64,000 nucleotides of DNA from Nocardia brasiliensis NBRC 14402 (GTDB lineage Bacteria > Actinomycetota > Actinomycetes > Mycobacteriales > Mycobacteriaceae): the NCBI RefSeq assembly GCF_000308475.2, contig NZ_BAFT02000110.1, positions 418,161 to 482,160 of the forward strand, read 5' to 3'. The position numbers and the translations under genes are program-made. The notes beneath the pieces were generated by a model. It searched no databases and was not told where the DNA came from. It saw nothing but the letters and a program-made list of their open reading frames with translations. Shown here one piece after another: positions 27,501-35,940 of this stretch; position 1 is the stretch's first letter; every line of letters starts with the position of its first letter.

Positions 27501-29561
27501 TCAGGCGGGCGCCGACACCGAGTTCGAGGCGTTGAGGGTGAAGGTGAGTTCGGTGCGGCGGGTGATCTCCAGCTTGCGATAGACGCGGGTGAGGTGTTGT
27601 TCGACGGTGCTGGTGGTGATGGCCAGGGCAGCGGCGATCTCGCGGTTGCGTTTGCCGTGGGCGGCGAGCTCGGCGACGCGGCGTTCGGCGGGACTGAGGG
27701 CGGCCACGCCGGTGGGTGTCGCGGTGAGCGGGGAGACCGTGGGTGCGGGCTGGCGTTCGCCGAGCAGCTCGCGCAGCAGCGGATCGGCGCCGCAGGCTTC
27801 GGCGATGCGCACCGCCTCGCGAACGAGCGTGCGCGCCTTCTCGTGATCGCCGACGGCCCGGTGCGCGGCGCCGAGATCGCCGAGGACCGTGGCGAGTTCG
27901 AGATCGCAGCCGGCGGACCGCGCGATCGCGGTCGCCTCGCGCAGTAACCGGACCCGCTGATAGCGGTCGGCCGTCGCGGCGAGCAGACGCAGCGAGACGC
28001 CGCCGGTGCGGTGGGTCGGCGCACCGCCGAGCAGGTCGAGGTGGCGGGTGGCGAAGGCGCGGGCATGTCGGCCTTCGCCGAGCGCCAGATGCGCGACGGC
28101 GATGTCGTTGCGCCACGGCACCAGCCACGGGAAGTCCATCCGCCAGCGGCGCATCAGCTCACCGCAGCGCCGGAAGGTGCGCAACGCCTCGCGCGGCTGG
28201 CCGGTGGCGAGCTGGAAGTGGCCGTGCGCGTGCAGGTACAACAGTCCGAAGCGGGACTCGAACAGCGCGCGCGGCACCGGCCTGCGCAGCTGTGCCTCGG
28301 CCTCGGCCAGTCGGCCCGCGGACGTCAAGGCGCGCACCCGCACCGCGATCGGGATCCCGACCCACACGCCGAGATGTTCGGCCGGAACATGATTCAGCGC
28401 GAGCGCGGCCTCGTTGGCCGCGGCACGCGGATTGCCTTTGCGCAACATGGTTTCCGCGCGCAGACCGGCGAAGATCGCCTGCCAGGTGGGGGCTTTGCGC
28501 GCCTCGGCCTCGGCGAGCAGCGAATCACACCACGCGGCGGCGGTATCGAGCCGATCGGTGTAGATCAGGCAATGTACGGCCGCGGCAAGGGTTTCCACGG
28601 TGGTGGAGGCGAGTCGATGACAGGTGAGCAGGCGCTGGGCGAGCGTGGTGGTGTCGTCGAGCGGATGGGTGGTGCACAGCCGGGTGAGCAACTCGGCGCC
28701 GAGCAGGTGCGGTGGCCGCTGGTCCGGCTGCGTCGGTCTTCGTGGCTCGACGGTCCCGGGTGCGGGTTCGGGTAATCGGTCGTCGGCGGGTAGGTGTCCG
28801 TCGGCGAACAGACCCTGGTGCCGGGGCACGTAGGGCGGGTGGGTGAAGCGCAGCCAGGCGCGCAGGAACTCGGCCTGCGGCGCGGGTTCGTCGTGCGGGC
28901 ACGAACTCAGCTGTCCCAGCGCTTGATCCGCGCGCTGGGTCTGTCCGTGCCAGAGCAGGAACATGACGGCGGCGGGCAACTGTGCGGCGGGCACCCGGCC
29001 GCCGCGCAGCGCCGCTCGCATCCGGCTGAAATTCCGGGTCCGGCTCGACGGGCTGCCGCGCCAGTCGACGCAGACCAGCCGGACCGCGAGCGCACCGCGG
29101 GCGCTCGGCTCCCGGGTAGCGCGATAGGCCAGTTCCAACCGGTCGGCCGCCCGGTCGATCTGATCGTTGGCCAAGGCCTCGTCGGCGGCGGCGAGCAGCA
29201 CCCTGGCCGCCCACGGGTAGTCGGCGACGCCGGCCTCGACCAGCTGGTCGGCCACCGTCGCCGCCGGGAATCCCTTGCTGTGCAACAGTTCCGCCGCACG
29301 ACAGCGCAGTTCCGGATGGGCGGGCGCGGGGATTTCGCGGGGGCGCCGCTCCACCGCGTCCAGATCGTCGATCACCACCCGGGTCGAGGACCGCGCGGCC
29401 AGCCTGCGCACCACGGTGCGGACCGCCGTCTCGTCCACGGCGAGCAGCTCCGCGATCAGGCCGACGGTGCTGCACCCGCCGAGCACCGCCATGGCCTGGC
29501 CGATACTGGATTCCGCGATGGTCGACCATTGGGTGTTCTGTACCGAGATCGGCCGTTGCAT
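27501..29561 (-). CDS. LuxR-family regulator lacking the P-loop ATPase part
   Basis: A 686-residue regulator with a C-terminal LuxR HTH (about 617-676, SPAERRVAELAAHGKRNREI) preceded by a long TPR-like helical region. The layout is that of LAL-type regulators of biosynthetic clusters, but no Walker A motif is present: the N-terminus begins with a winged-helix-like segment instead. It is the last gene of the minus-strand run SDR, KAS III, KAS-like, LuxR, 203 bases from the KAS-like gene, and probably controls that set. ATG 29561 is preceded by AAGGGAC. It converges on the TPR gene with 25 bases between. Confidence 0.85.
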   Translation of the reverse strand: MQRPISVQNTQWSTIAESSIGQAMAVLGGCSTVGLIAELLAVDETAVRTVVRRLAARSSTRVVIDDLDAVERRPREIPAPAHPELRCRAAELLHSKGFPAATVADQLVEAGVADYPWAARVLLAAADEALANDQIDRAADRLELAYRATREPSARGALAVRLVCVDWRGSPSSRTRNFSRMRAALRGGRVPAAQLPAAVMFLLWHGQTQRADQALGQLSSCPHDEPAPQAEFLRAWLRFTHPPYVPRHQGLFADGHLPADDRLPEPAPGTVEPRRPTQPDQRPPHLLGAELLTRLCTTHPLDDTTTLAQRLLTCHRLASTTVETLAAAVHCLIYTDRLDTAAAWCDSLLAEAEARKAPTWQAIFAGLRAETMLRKGNPRAAANEAALALNHVPAEHLGVWVGIPIAVRVRALTSAGRLAEAEAQLRRPVPRALFESRFGLLYLHAHGHFQLATGQPREALRTFRRCGELMRRWRMDFPWLVPWRNDIAVAHLALGEGRHARAFATRHLDLLGGAPTHRTGGVSLRLLAATADRYQRVRLLREATAIARSAGCDLELATVLGDLGAAHRAVGDHEKARTLVREAVRIAEACGADPLLRELLGERQPAPTVSPLTATPTGVAALSPAERRVAELAAHGKRNREIAAALAITTSTVEQHLTRVYRKLEITRRTELTFTLNASNSVSAPA

Positions 29562-29764
29562 GCCCTAGTCCCTTCATCGATGAGTGTGCCCGACTGTGGA
29601 AGGGCACCATCGATGCGTCGTCGCAGCAGGGGCATGTCCGGATGCCCCGTTGATCCAGCCGGTGCAAACAGCCTAGGCTGCCTTCCCTGACCTGTCCCGG
29701 CATTGCGGCGACAAGACCACCGGAATGCCGGTAATGCGTGGAAAACCGTGGAAGCTCCCGAACG

Positions 29765-30700
29765 TCAAGGGCTTTCGGTTTCCGTAACGGCAGCGCGGCC
29801 GACGAAGGCCGGTACCGGCTGCCGGTAGGGCAGACAGGCCGCCGAGGCATCGTCGGCGGCCAGGAACAGCACTGTCTCCGCGGCGGCGAGCACACCCGAT
29901 TCCTGCGCGTTCAGGTACGCGTGCACCGGCGCCGCGGAATACGGGTCACCGACCTCGGTGGGCACGCCGACCAGTGATTCCGGTGCGAGCCCGAGGATTT
30001 CGGCCAAGCGCGCCCGGAACCCCAGCGCGGGTGCGGGTGTGAGCAACAGGGCCCGGCCCGTGGCGAAGTCGTCGCTGTCGATGCCCTCTTCGGCTGTACA
30101 GGCGCGTACCGCGGCCGCCGCCAGCGTGAGCGGATCCTCGTCGCCGTGCCGCACGCGCATGGCGGAGCGGCCGTTCGCACCCGCCTCGCCGAGCGCCACC
30201 CACGCGCTGGGAGGGACGTCGCCGTCGGTCCGGCTGGTGTACAGGTGGCCGAAACCCGCTGCGAACGGTGTGCTTTCGAGCAGTACCGCGGCCGCGCCGG
30301 TGGTGTAGGGGAACCCGGCGACATACCGCTGCCGCGACGGATGGGTATCGCCGGCCAGGATCAGCGCGTACTCGACTTCGCCGGTGGACAGGAAGCATTC
30401 GGCGGCGGTGACCGCGTGCAGCAGGCCGGTGGAGCCGTGCATGAGGTCGAAGGAGAAGGCGGGGACCCGGCCCGGCTCGTATTCGAGTCCGATGCCGACC
30501 CGTTTCTGGATGAGCGCCGAGACCGCGGGCTCGGAAATATTGTCATCGCGGAACACGCCGGTATTGACCAGCATGCCGACCTCGTCGACGGAGACGTCGG
30601 CCTGCTCCAGGCAGGACATCGCCGCACGGGTCGCCAGCTCGAAATAGCTGCCGGTGTCCAGATCGGTGTTCGTCGCCGCCGCGACGATGGTGGTCGCCAT
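29765..30700 (-). CDS. KAS III-like protein without catalytic Cys
   Basis: A 311-residue thiolase-fold protein. The core FDLMHGSTG segment (84-92) aligns with FDVSNACAG of the upstream enzyme, placing Ser90 where the catalytic Cys belongs; the later Gly-Asn-Thr motif appears as Gly-Asp-Pro. It therefore cannot be an independent condensing enzyme. Known precedents are the inactive partners in heterodimers, such as PqsB of PqsBC and LstB of LstAB. Only three bases separate it from the upstream KAS III gene, so co-translation and a heterodimer are likely. Start ATG 30700. Confidence 0.85.
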   Translation of the reverse strand: MATTIVAAATNTDLDTGSYFELATRAAMSCLEQADVSVDEVGMLVNTGVFRDDNISEPAVSALIQKRVGIGLEYEPGRVPAFSFDLMHGSTGLLHAVTAAECFLSTGEVEYALILAGDTHPSRQRYVAGFPYTTGAAAVLLESTPFAAGFGHLYTSRTDGDVPPSAWVALGEAGANGRSAMRVRHGDEDPLTLAAAAVRACTAEEGIDSDDFATGRALLLTPAPALGFRARLAEILGLAPESLVGVPTEVGDPYSAAPVHAYLNAQESGVLAAAETVLFLAADDASAACLPYRQPVPAFVGRAAVTETESP

Positions 30701-30703
30701 GAC

Positions 30704-31753
30704 TCAGGCCTCCAGCCGGGAGACGGTCGCGGCGAGATAGCCGGAAACGGTTCCGGAGGCCGCGGGGATCATCAGGATCTTCGAACCCTTCGGTATCTGC
30801 TGTCGCGCGAGATACTCGTGCAGTACCAGAAAGTGCGAGGTCGACGCCGTATTGCCGTACTCCTGCAACACATTCAGCGCCTGCGGCATCGGAGTGCCGA
30901 AGTGTTCCTCGGTGAGCTGTCCCAGGTATTCGAGCGCCGGAGCACTGAACTGGTGATGGATCCAGTAGTCGAATTTCTCGGTTTCCCAGGATCTTCCGCT
31001 CTCCCGCAGGAAGGTGTCGATCCGCTCGATGCCCTGGCGGTAGCGCGACTCGTTCTGCATGGCGCGGTTGTCGGTGTAGAGCGCGATACCGGCCGACCGG
31101 TCGCTCGGCATGCCGAGGCAGTGCTCGGCGCCCTCCGCGGTGGTCATCAACTCGACGTAGTGGATCTCGTCGTGGTCGTCGCCCTGGTCGTCGAGGATCA
31201 CCGCGACCGCCGCGTCACCGACGGTCAGCGCGGCGAACTGCGGGTCGTACGGTTGGCTGATCTCGCGCATCGCGGTTTCGGCGATCGGGGTGATCTGCTC
31301 GCCGCTGACCACCATGCCGTTGCGCACCACCCCGGCCTTGATCATCCGGTCCAGCACGAGCACGCCGGTCATCATTCCGGCACAGGCATTGGACACGTCG
31401 AAGTGCCGAGCCTCGGTCGCGCCGATGGCGTTGCCGAGCATCAGCGCGAACGCCGGTGCGTAGCAGAAGATTTCCTTCCCGCGGGTGCGGGTGATCGAAG
31501 CCGAGATGATGATGTCCAGATCGCCTGCGGCGTAATCGGAATGGCGCAGGCAGTCGTCGGTGGCGCGCAAAGCCAGCTCGAACGACGATTCGTAGCGGTC
31601 CGGATGGGAATCGTAGACTCGCCGCTGTTCGATTCCGGTGATCCGCGCCAGATCCAGCGACCGCGGTACCGCGAGACCGGCGATCAGTTCTTCGGTGGAA
31701 CGGACAGTGGCCGGAGTATACGAGCCGATGGACTCGAAACGCGTACGCTGCAT
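30704..31753 (-). CDS. OleA/KAS III-type acyl condensing enzyme
   Basis: A 349-residue thiolase-superfamily condensing enzyme with an intact triad: Cys124 in FDVSNACAG, His in WIHHQFS (266-267) and Asn301 in YGNTAS. The VSGEQITPIAET segment after the active site is closer to OleA and LstA types, which join two acyl-CoAs, than to housekeeping FabH. With its Cys-less partner directly downstream and an SDR upstream, it probably makes a beta-keto acyl product that the SDR reduces. No beta-lactone synthetase or hydrolase is nearby, so the final product is unknown. Start ATG 31753. Confidence 0.88.
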   Translation of the reverse strand: MQRTRFESIGSYTPATVRSTEELIAGLAVPRSLDLARITGIEQRRVYDSHPDRYESSFELALRATDDCLRHSDYAAGDLDIIISASITRTRGKEIFCYAPAFALMLGNAIGATEARHFDVSNACAGMMTGVLVLDRMIKAGVVRNGMVVSGEQITPIAETAMREISQPYDPQFAALTVGDAAVAVILDDQGDDHDEIHYVELMTTAEGAEHCLGMPSDRSAGIALYTDNRAMQNESRYRQGIERIDTFLRESGRSWETEKFDYWIHHQFSAPALEYLGQLTEEHFGTPMPQALNVLQEYGNTASTSHFLVLHEYLARQQIPKGSKILMIPAASGTVSGYLAATVSRLEA

Positions 31754-31809
31754 TGTCCCTGCTTTCTACAGCTCAGTCGGTGACAAACTATTTGTGTCGC
31801 TAAGGCTTT

Positions 31810-31823
31810 CGACAACGTTGTCG
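31810..31823. promoter_or_regulatory. Perfect palindrome upstream of the KAS III gene
   Basis: CGACAACGTTGTCG is a perfect 14-bp palindrome 57 bases before the KAS III start, in the only sizeable gap between the SDR and KAS genes. It is a candidate operator, perhaps for the LuxR regulator of the cluster. Confidence 0.5.
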
Positions 31824-31840
31824 TTGACTGTGTGGCGTAC

Positions 31841-32677
31841 CTATCCGGTGGCGGTGACCAGGTTCGCGCTCACCGTGTAGAGCCGCTGGCCGAGCACTTC
31901 GTCCTGGGCCCGGCGCGACGGCGTCTTGATGCGGTTGTGCTGGAAGTAGGCGCCGCTCACCCCGGCCACTTCCGTGCCGGTGGCGAGGTAGGCCAGCGCC
32001 TGCCCGCCCTCCTCGGCGGTGATCATGAACAGCCGCTTGGCCAGCGCGACCAGCGGCTGCCCGAACCACGGCATGTCATCCCAGATCCCGGTGGCCACCG
32101 CCCCGGGGTGGAAGGCGTTGACCGTCACCCCGGTGCCCTCCAGGGTTCGAGCCAGCGCCCGGGCATACAGGATGTTCGCGAGTTTCGATCGGCTGTAGGC
32201 CTTTTCGCCCGAGTACCCGCGTCGGAACGCGAGATCGTCGAGATCCAGGCCCGCGCCGAAATGCAGGACCGAAGAGGTGAACAGGATGCGCGAGGGCGCG
32301 CTGCGCACCATCAGTTCAGTGAGCAACTCGGTGAGCAGGAAGCCGCCGAGATGATTGACGGCGAAAGTCTTTTCGACGCCCTCCTTGGTGACGGTCCGAT
32401 CCTTCTGGTAGCCGCCTGCGTTGTTCGCGAGGACATCGAGCCGGTCGTACCGGGAGAGCACCGCATCGGCGAGTCGCCGCACCGAGTCCTGTTCGCCGAA
32501 GTCGCACTCGAGGGTGTCGACCGCACCTGCCCCGGCGGTGCGGACCTCGGTCGCCGACTCGGCGAGTTTGCGCGGATTTCGGCCGACCAGCACCAGTCGA
32601 TCGCCCCCTGTCGCGATCTGCCGCGCTGCCGCGAGTCCGATACCCGACGTGGCCCCCGTGATCAGGATCGTCTTCAT
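31841..32677 (-). CDS. Short-chain dehydrogenase/reductase
   Basis: A 278-residue SDR with cofactor motif TGATSGIGLAAA, the NNAG strand motif near residue 90 and catalytic YSRSK near residue 163; the pattern is that of retinol dehydrogenase-like SDRs. An Arg in GRNPRK after the second strand favours NADPH. It is upstream of and in the same direction as the KAS pair, 87 bases away, suggesting it reduces their keto product; that link is inference. Start ATG 32677. Confidence 0.9.
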   Translation of the reverse strand: MKTILITGATSGIGLAAARQIATGGDRLVLVGRNPRKLAESATEVRTAGAGAVDTLECDFGEQDSVRRLADAVLSRYDRLDVLANNAGGYQKDRTVTKEGVEKTFAVNHLGGFLLTELLTELMVRSAPSRILFTSSVLHFGAGLDLDDLAFRRGYSGEKAYSRSKLANILYARALARTLEGTGVTVNAFHPGAVATGIWDDMPWFGQPLVALAKRLFMITAEEGGQALAYLATGTEVAGVSGAYFQHNRIKTPSRRAQDEVLGQRLYTVSANLVTATG

Positions 32678-32909
32678 AGCCGATCACCCTGCCACACACC
32701 GAGACGCCGAAAGGCCGTCGTGACCGGGGGTTATCCGCAACTGTGCGTATCGCGAAAGATGCTGCCCCGGAACAACATCAGCGAACTCGCGCAGGTCGGC
32801 CGAGTGAGGTGTAAGCGCCCGTAATGCCGGGTACTCGGGCAGCGCCCGGTTGTCGGTGCGGCCGATAGGGGGTGATAGGGGTTCGGCATATCTGCCTGTC
32901 AAGCAATAC

Positions 32910-32938
32910 AGTACAATCGTACTAAGTACGCCCGTACT
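32910..32938. promoter_or_regulatory. Double palindromic operator upstream of tam
   Basis: Two perfect 14-bp dyads, AGTAC-AATC-GTACT (32910-32923) and AGTAC-GCCC-GTACT (32925-32938), separated by one A, sit 20 bases before the methyltransferase start. The arrangement fits binding of a dimeric repressor in tandem. The TetR gene immediately downstream is a natural candidate; a related TACG..CGTA pair occurs in that gene's own promoter near 34385. Confidence 0.7.
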
Positions 32939-32958
32939 GCTAAACGAGGAGGGTTCGT

Positions 32959-33726
32959 ATGTGGGATCCGAAGAAGTATCTCGACTTCGCCGATCACCGG
33001 GCACGCCCGTTCTTCGAGCTGATCGGGCGTATCGACGCCGAAAAGCCGCGGCGCGTGGTCGATCTCGGGTGCGGGCCGGGCAATCTCACCGAAGCGCTCG
33101 CGCAACGCTGGCCGGACGCGCGCCTGGACGCGTTCGATTCCGCGCCGGAGATGGTGGACGACGCGCGACAGCGCGGGATCGACGCGAAGGTGCTCGACGT
33201 GCACGACTGGCAGCCGGACGAGGAAACCGACGTCGTCGTCTGTAACGCTGTCCTGCAATGGGTTCCGGATCATCTCGCGCTGCTCGCCGAGTGGTTGCCC
33301 GAGTTGCCGCGCGGCGCCTGGTTCGCCATGCAGGTCCCCGGCAACTTCGACGCGCCGTCGCATCGGGAGATCCGCGCGCTGGCCGGCGAGGCGCGCTGGC
33401 GGTCCCGGCTCGCCGACGCGATGCTGCGCGGGGTGGACGCGGTGCCCGAACCGGCCAGGTACGCGGCGGTGCTCAGCACCGAGCACACCGTCGCCGATAT
33501 CTGGGAAACCACTTACTACCAGCGCATGCACGGCCCGGACCCGGTGTTGGAGTGGGTCACCGGCACGGCGCTGCGACCGATCCGGGCCGCGCTGGACGAC
33601 GAGGACTGGCGCGAATTCCGCACCGAGCTGGCCCCGCGCCTGCGCGTCGTCTACCCGGCCTTGCCCGACGGCACCACATGGTTCCCGTTCCGCCGCATCT
33701 TCGCGGTGGCGCACAAGTCGGCTTGA
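32959..33726 (+). CDS. tam: Trans-aconitate 2-methyltransferase-like SAM methyltransferase
   Basis: A 255-residue class I methyltransferase. VVDLGCGPGNLTEAL gives motif I, FDSAPEMVDDAR motif II and VVVCNAVLQWVPDH motif IV, and the C-terminal region (YYQRMHGPDPVLEWVTGT) is that of Tam, which methylates trans-aconitate with SAM. ATG 32959 follows GAGGAGG at ideal spacing. It is convergent with a TetR gene 14 bases away and lies directly downstream of two palindromes, so it is probably tightly repressed. Substrate could differ from aconitate. Confidence 0.88.
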   Translation: MWDPKKYLDFADHRARPFFELIGRIDAEKPRRVVDLGCGPGNLTEALAQRWPDARLDAFDSAPEMVDDARQRGIDAKVLDVHDWQPDEETDVVVCNAVLQWVPDHLALLAEWLPELPRGAWFAMQVPGNFDAPSHREIRALAGEARWRSRLADAMLRGVDAVPEPARYAAVLSTEHTVADIWETTYYQRMHGPDPVLEWVTGTALRPIRAALDDEDWREFRTELAPRLRVVYPALPDGTTWFPFRRIFAVAHKSA

Positions 33727-33740
33727 CCGGATCGGGTGGG

Positions 33741-34382
33741 TCAGGGGGCGGTGAGAAACCCGTCGACAATGCGGCGCGCGCGGCGCATGGCCGCCGTGTC
33801 GCCGACGCGGAGCGCGGTATTGGTGGCGCAGAGAACCGAATCGATCTGGAACGCGGCGAGTTCCACGTCGAGCTCGGCGATCTCCCGGGCCGTCACCGCG
33901 CGCCGCAGTTCGTGTTCGAGCACGCGGACCCAGGCGTGCCGGTCGCGCAGCAGCGCGTCGAGCACCGGGCCGGGTCTGCTGTCCTGTTCCGGTAGTGCGG
34001 CCATCCAGAAGCAGCCGCCGGTGAACAGTGGCGCCTCGATGTAGGCCAGCCAGTATTCGATCAATGCCCGCAGCCGGGGCAGGCCACGCGGCGTCGTGCG
34101 GGCGGGTTCGATCACCGCCTCGACGAACAGGTCACGTGCGTGGTCGATCGCGGCGAGTTGCAGGGCTTCTTTCGTTTTGAAGAGCGTCTGGATGCCCGCC
34201 TTGCTCAGGCCGGACTCGGCCGCGAGCCGACCGAAGCTCAAGCCCTCCAGTCCGTCGAGCGAGGCGATGTCGACCGCGTGCCGCAGCACCGTCTCCCGGG
34301 TTCGGGCCCCGCGCAGCAGGCGCTTGTCCGTGATCTCGGCGGGTTCGCGCCGGGTGAGGACGGAGTCGGGGCCGCTTTCCAT
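33741..34382 (-). CDS. TetR-family regulator
   Basis: A 213-residue repressor with HTH at about 30-75 (SFGRLAAESGLSKAGIQTLF, followed by KTKE) and a C-terminal TetR_C-like ligand domain with the FTGGCFWMAAL segment common in a large actinobacterial subgroup. ATG 34382. Convergent with tam. Near its start the DNA reads TACGGTCGATCGTA, a TACG/CGTA dyad similar in half-site to the tam operators, suggesting autoregulation. Confidence 0.88.
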   Translation of the reverse strand: MESGPDSVLTRREPAEITDKRLLRGARTRETVLRHAVDIASLDGLEGLSFGRLAAESGLSKAGIQTLFKTKEALQLAAIDHARDLFVEAVIEPARTTPRGLPRLRALIEYWLAYIEAPLFTGGCFWMAALPEQDSRPGPVLDALLRDRHAWVRVLEHELRRAVTAREIAELDVELAAFQIDSVLCATNTALRVGDTAAMRRARRIVDGFLTAP

Positions 34383-34498
34383 ACGGTCGATCGTACTCAG
34401 GCTGGCGAGAATCGGTCACCGTCCGGCTCGCGGTGTCGCTGGGCACGGATCACACCGCGGCGAGGCGGTGTCGTATCGATCCTTGCGGCGATACCGCG

Positions 34499-35779
34499 CT
34501 ACCGGTCGGTGCAGGACTGAGCCGGATCAGCCCGCTGCGGCCTGCCGCGTGACCGCAACGCCGCCGTGGCTCTGCCGAGGGCGCCCGCACGCCTGGCGAG
34601 GGCGGACAGCGTGGGGAGTCGCGCGTCGCCCAGCGTCATCCCGGAGTAGCCGAGGTGATTGGTCACGAAGGCGACGGAGACGCCGACGCCTGGCATGGCG
34701 ATCGCGCCAGAGCCGCCGACACCGAAGTGCCCCAATGCTTCTCGGGTCAGTCTGGTGCCGACGATGCCGCGGTGATAACCGAGCGCCCAGTGCGGTGGCG
34801 CGCCGAGCACGTAGTCGAAGCGACTGTTCGGCGGCATCTGCGCGATCATCCGGGTGGTCTCCGGCCGCAGTAGGCGGCGGGTGCCGACCACGCCGTCGTT
34901 GGCGATCGCGCCGTACATCCGCGCCAGCGAGCGCGCCGTGAAAACGCCGCCCCAACTGGGCATTACGGCGTCGTAGGGCCGCTGGCCGACGCTCATGTCG
35001 GCCCAGCCGTCGTAGATCGCGCTGTGCGCGGATTGCACCCTGCGCAGCGCGCCGAACGGCGCGATCAGCCGGTCCACCGGGACCCGGCCGATGGTGAGCC
35101 GCGGCGAGAGAGTGGCGAGCCGGTGTCGTTCGGCGCGCGGGACGCCGAACCAGAAGTCGTTGTCGCCCAGCGGTTCCGCGAGTTCGGCGTGCACGACTTC
35201 GGCGAACGAACGCCCGGTGGCCCGCTGCGCCAGCTCGGCGACGAGGGTGCCGAAGGTGAGGCCGTGATAGCCGGAGGCGCGCAGCCGCAACGGATCCGGC
35301 GCGGACGCGGCCAGCGCCGCGGCCAGACTGTCGTGGTCGAGCAGGGCGTCGTCATCCAGCAGGGCGCCCTGGCTGTCGACCAGCCCACGGATGCGTTGCA
35401 GTCCCGCACGATGATTCAGGACGTCGCGAACGGTGATGGCGTCCTTGCCGTTCGCCGCGAACTCGGGCCAGTAGGTCGCCACCGGTGCGTCGAGGTCCAG
35501 GAGGCCGCGTTCGATGAGTCGGTGCGCGACGGTCGCGGCGACGCCTTTGCCCGTCGAATAGGTCAGCGCCATCGTGTCCGAGCGCCAGCGTCGTTCCGGA
35601 TCGGCCCATCCGGCCCAGATGTCCAGTACGGGCTCGCCGTCGAGGTAGACCGCGAGCGCGCCACCGCCCTGTCGCCTGCGCCGGAACATGGCGAAGAACT
35701 TGGCGGCGACGGCCGTGAAGCGGTCGTCGACCAGCATGCGGCCGGTGCTCGAGGCGCCGTCCGGGGTCGCTGCGGGCAT
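34499..35779 (-). CDS. Beta-lactamase-fold serine hydrolase (esterase-like)
   Basis: A 426-residue cytoplasmic-looking protein of the beta-lactamase/esterase EstB-LipE type, with Ser75-x-x-Lys78 in YSTGK and a Tyr-His-Gly segment (GYHGLTFG) in place of Y-x-N. No signal peptide is seen. M. tuberculosis carries a related esterase (lipP) between nei and tig, so this may be its orthologue within an expanded locus; that is memory-based. ATG 35779. Short-chain ester or lactone hydrolysis is the likely activity. Confidence 0.85.
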   Translation of the reverse strand: MPAATPDGASSTGRMLVDDRFTAVAAKFFAMFRRRRQGGGALAVYLDGEPVLDIWAGWADPERRWRSDTMALTYSTGKGVAATVAHRLIERGLLDLDAPVATYWPEFAANGKDAITVRDVLNHRAGLQRIRGLVDSQGALLDDDALLDHDSLAAALAASAPDPLRLRASGYHGLTFGTLVAELAQRATGRSFAEVVHAELAEPLGDNDFWFGVPRAERHRLATLSPRLTIGRVPVDRLIAPFGALRRVQSAHSAIYDGWADMSVGQRPYDAVMPSWGGVFTARSLARMYGAIANDGVVGTRRLLRPETTRMIAQMPPNSRFDYVLGAPPHWALGYHRGIVGTRLTREALGHFGVGGSGAIAMPGVGVSVAFVTNHLGYSGMTLGDARLPTLSALARRAGALGRATAALRSRGRPQRADPAQSCTDR

Positions 35780-35940
35780 GGTCAGACTCCCTTGTCCAGT
35801 ACGCCGGGCCGCCCGCTGTATAACACTTGCAAGCAGCCCGCTAACTCGCACGGTAACGTGTTTCAGTTGCCCCGTGCAAGGGGGTCCGGGGCCGGAACGC
35901 GAGGTGCGGACACCTCGCGCTCAGCGCCGAGTGAGGGACG

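Noticed and set aside
30146..31783. 545-codon open frame opposite the KAS genes
   Set aside because: Both minus-strand genes have strong family motifs; this frame has none.
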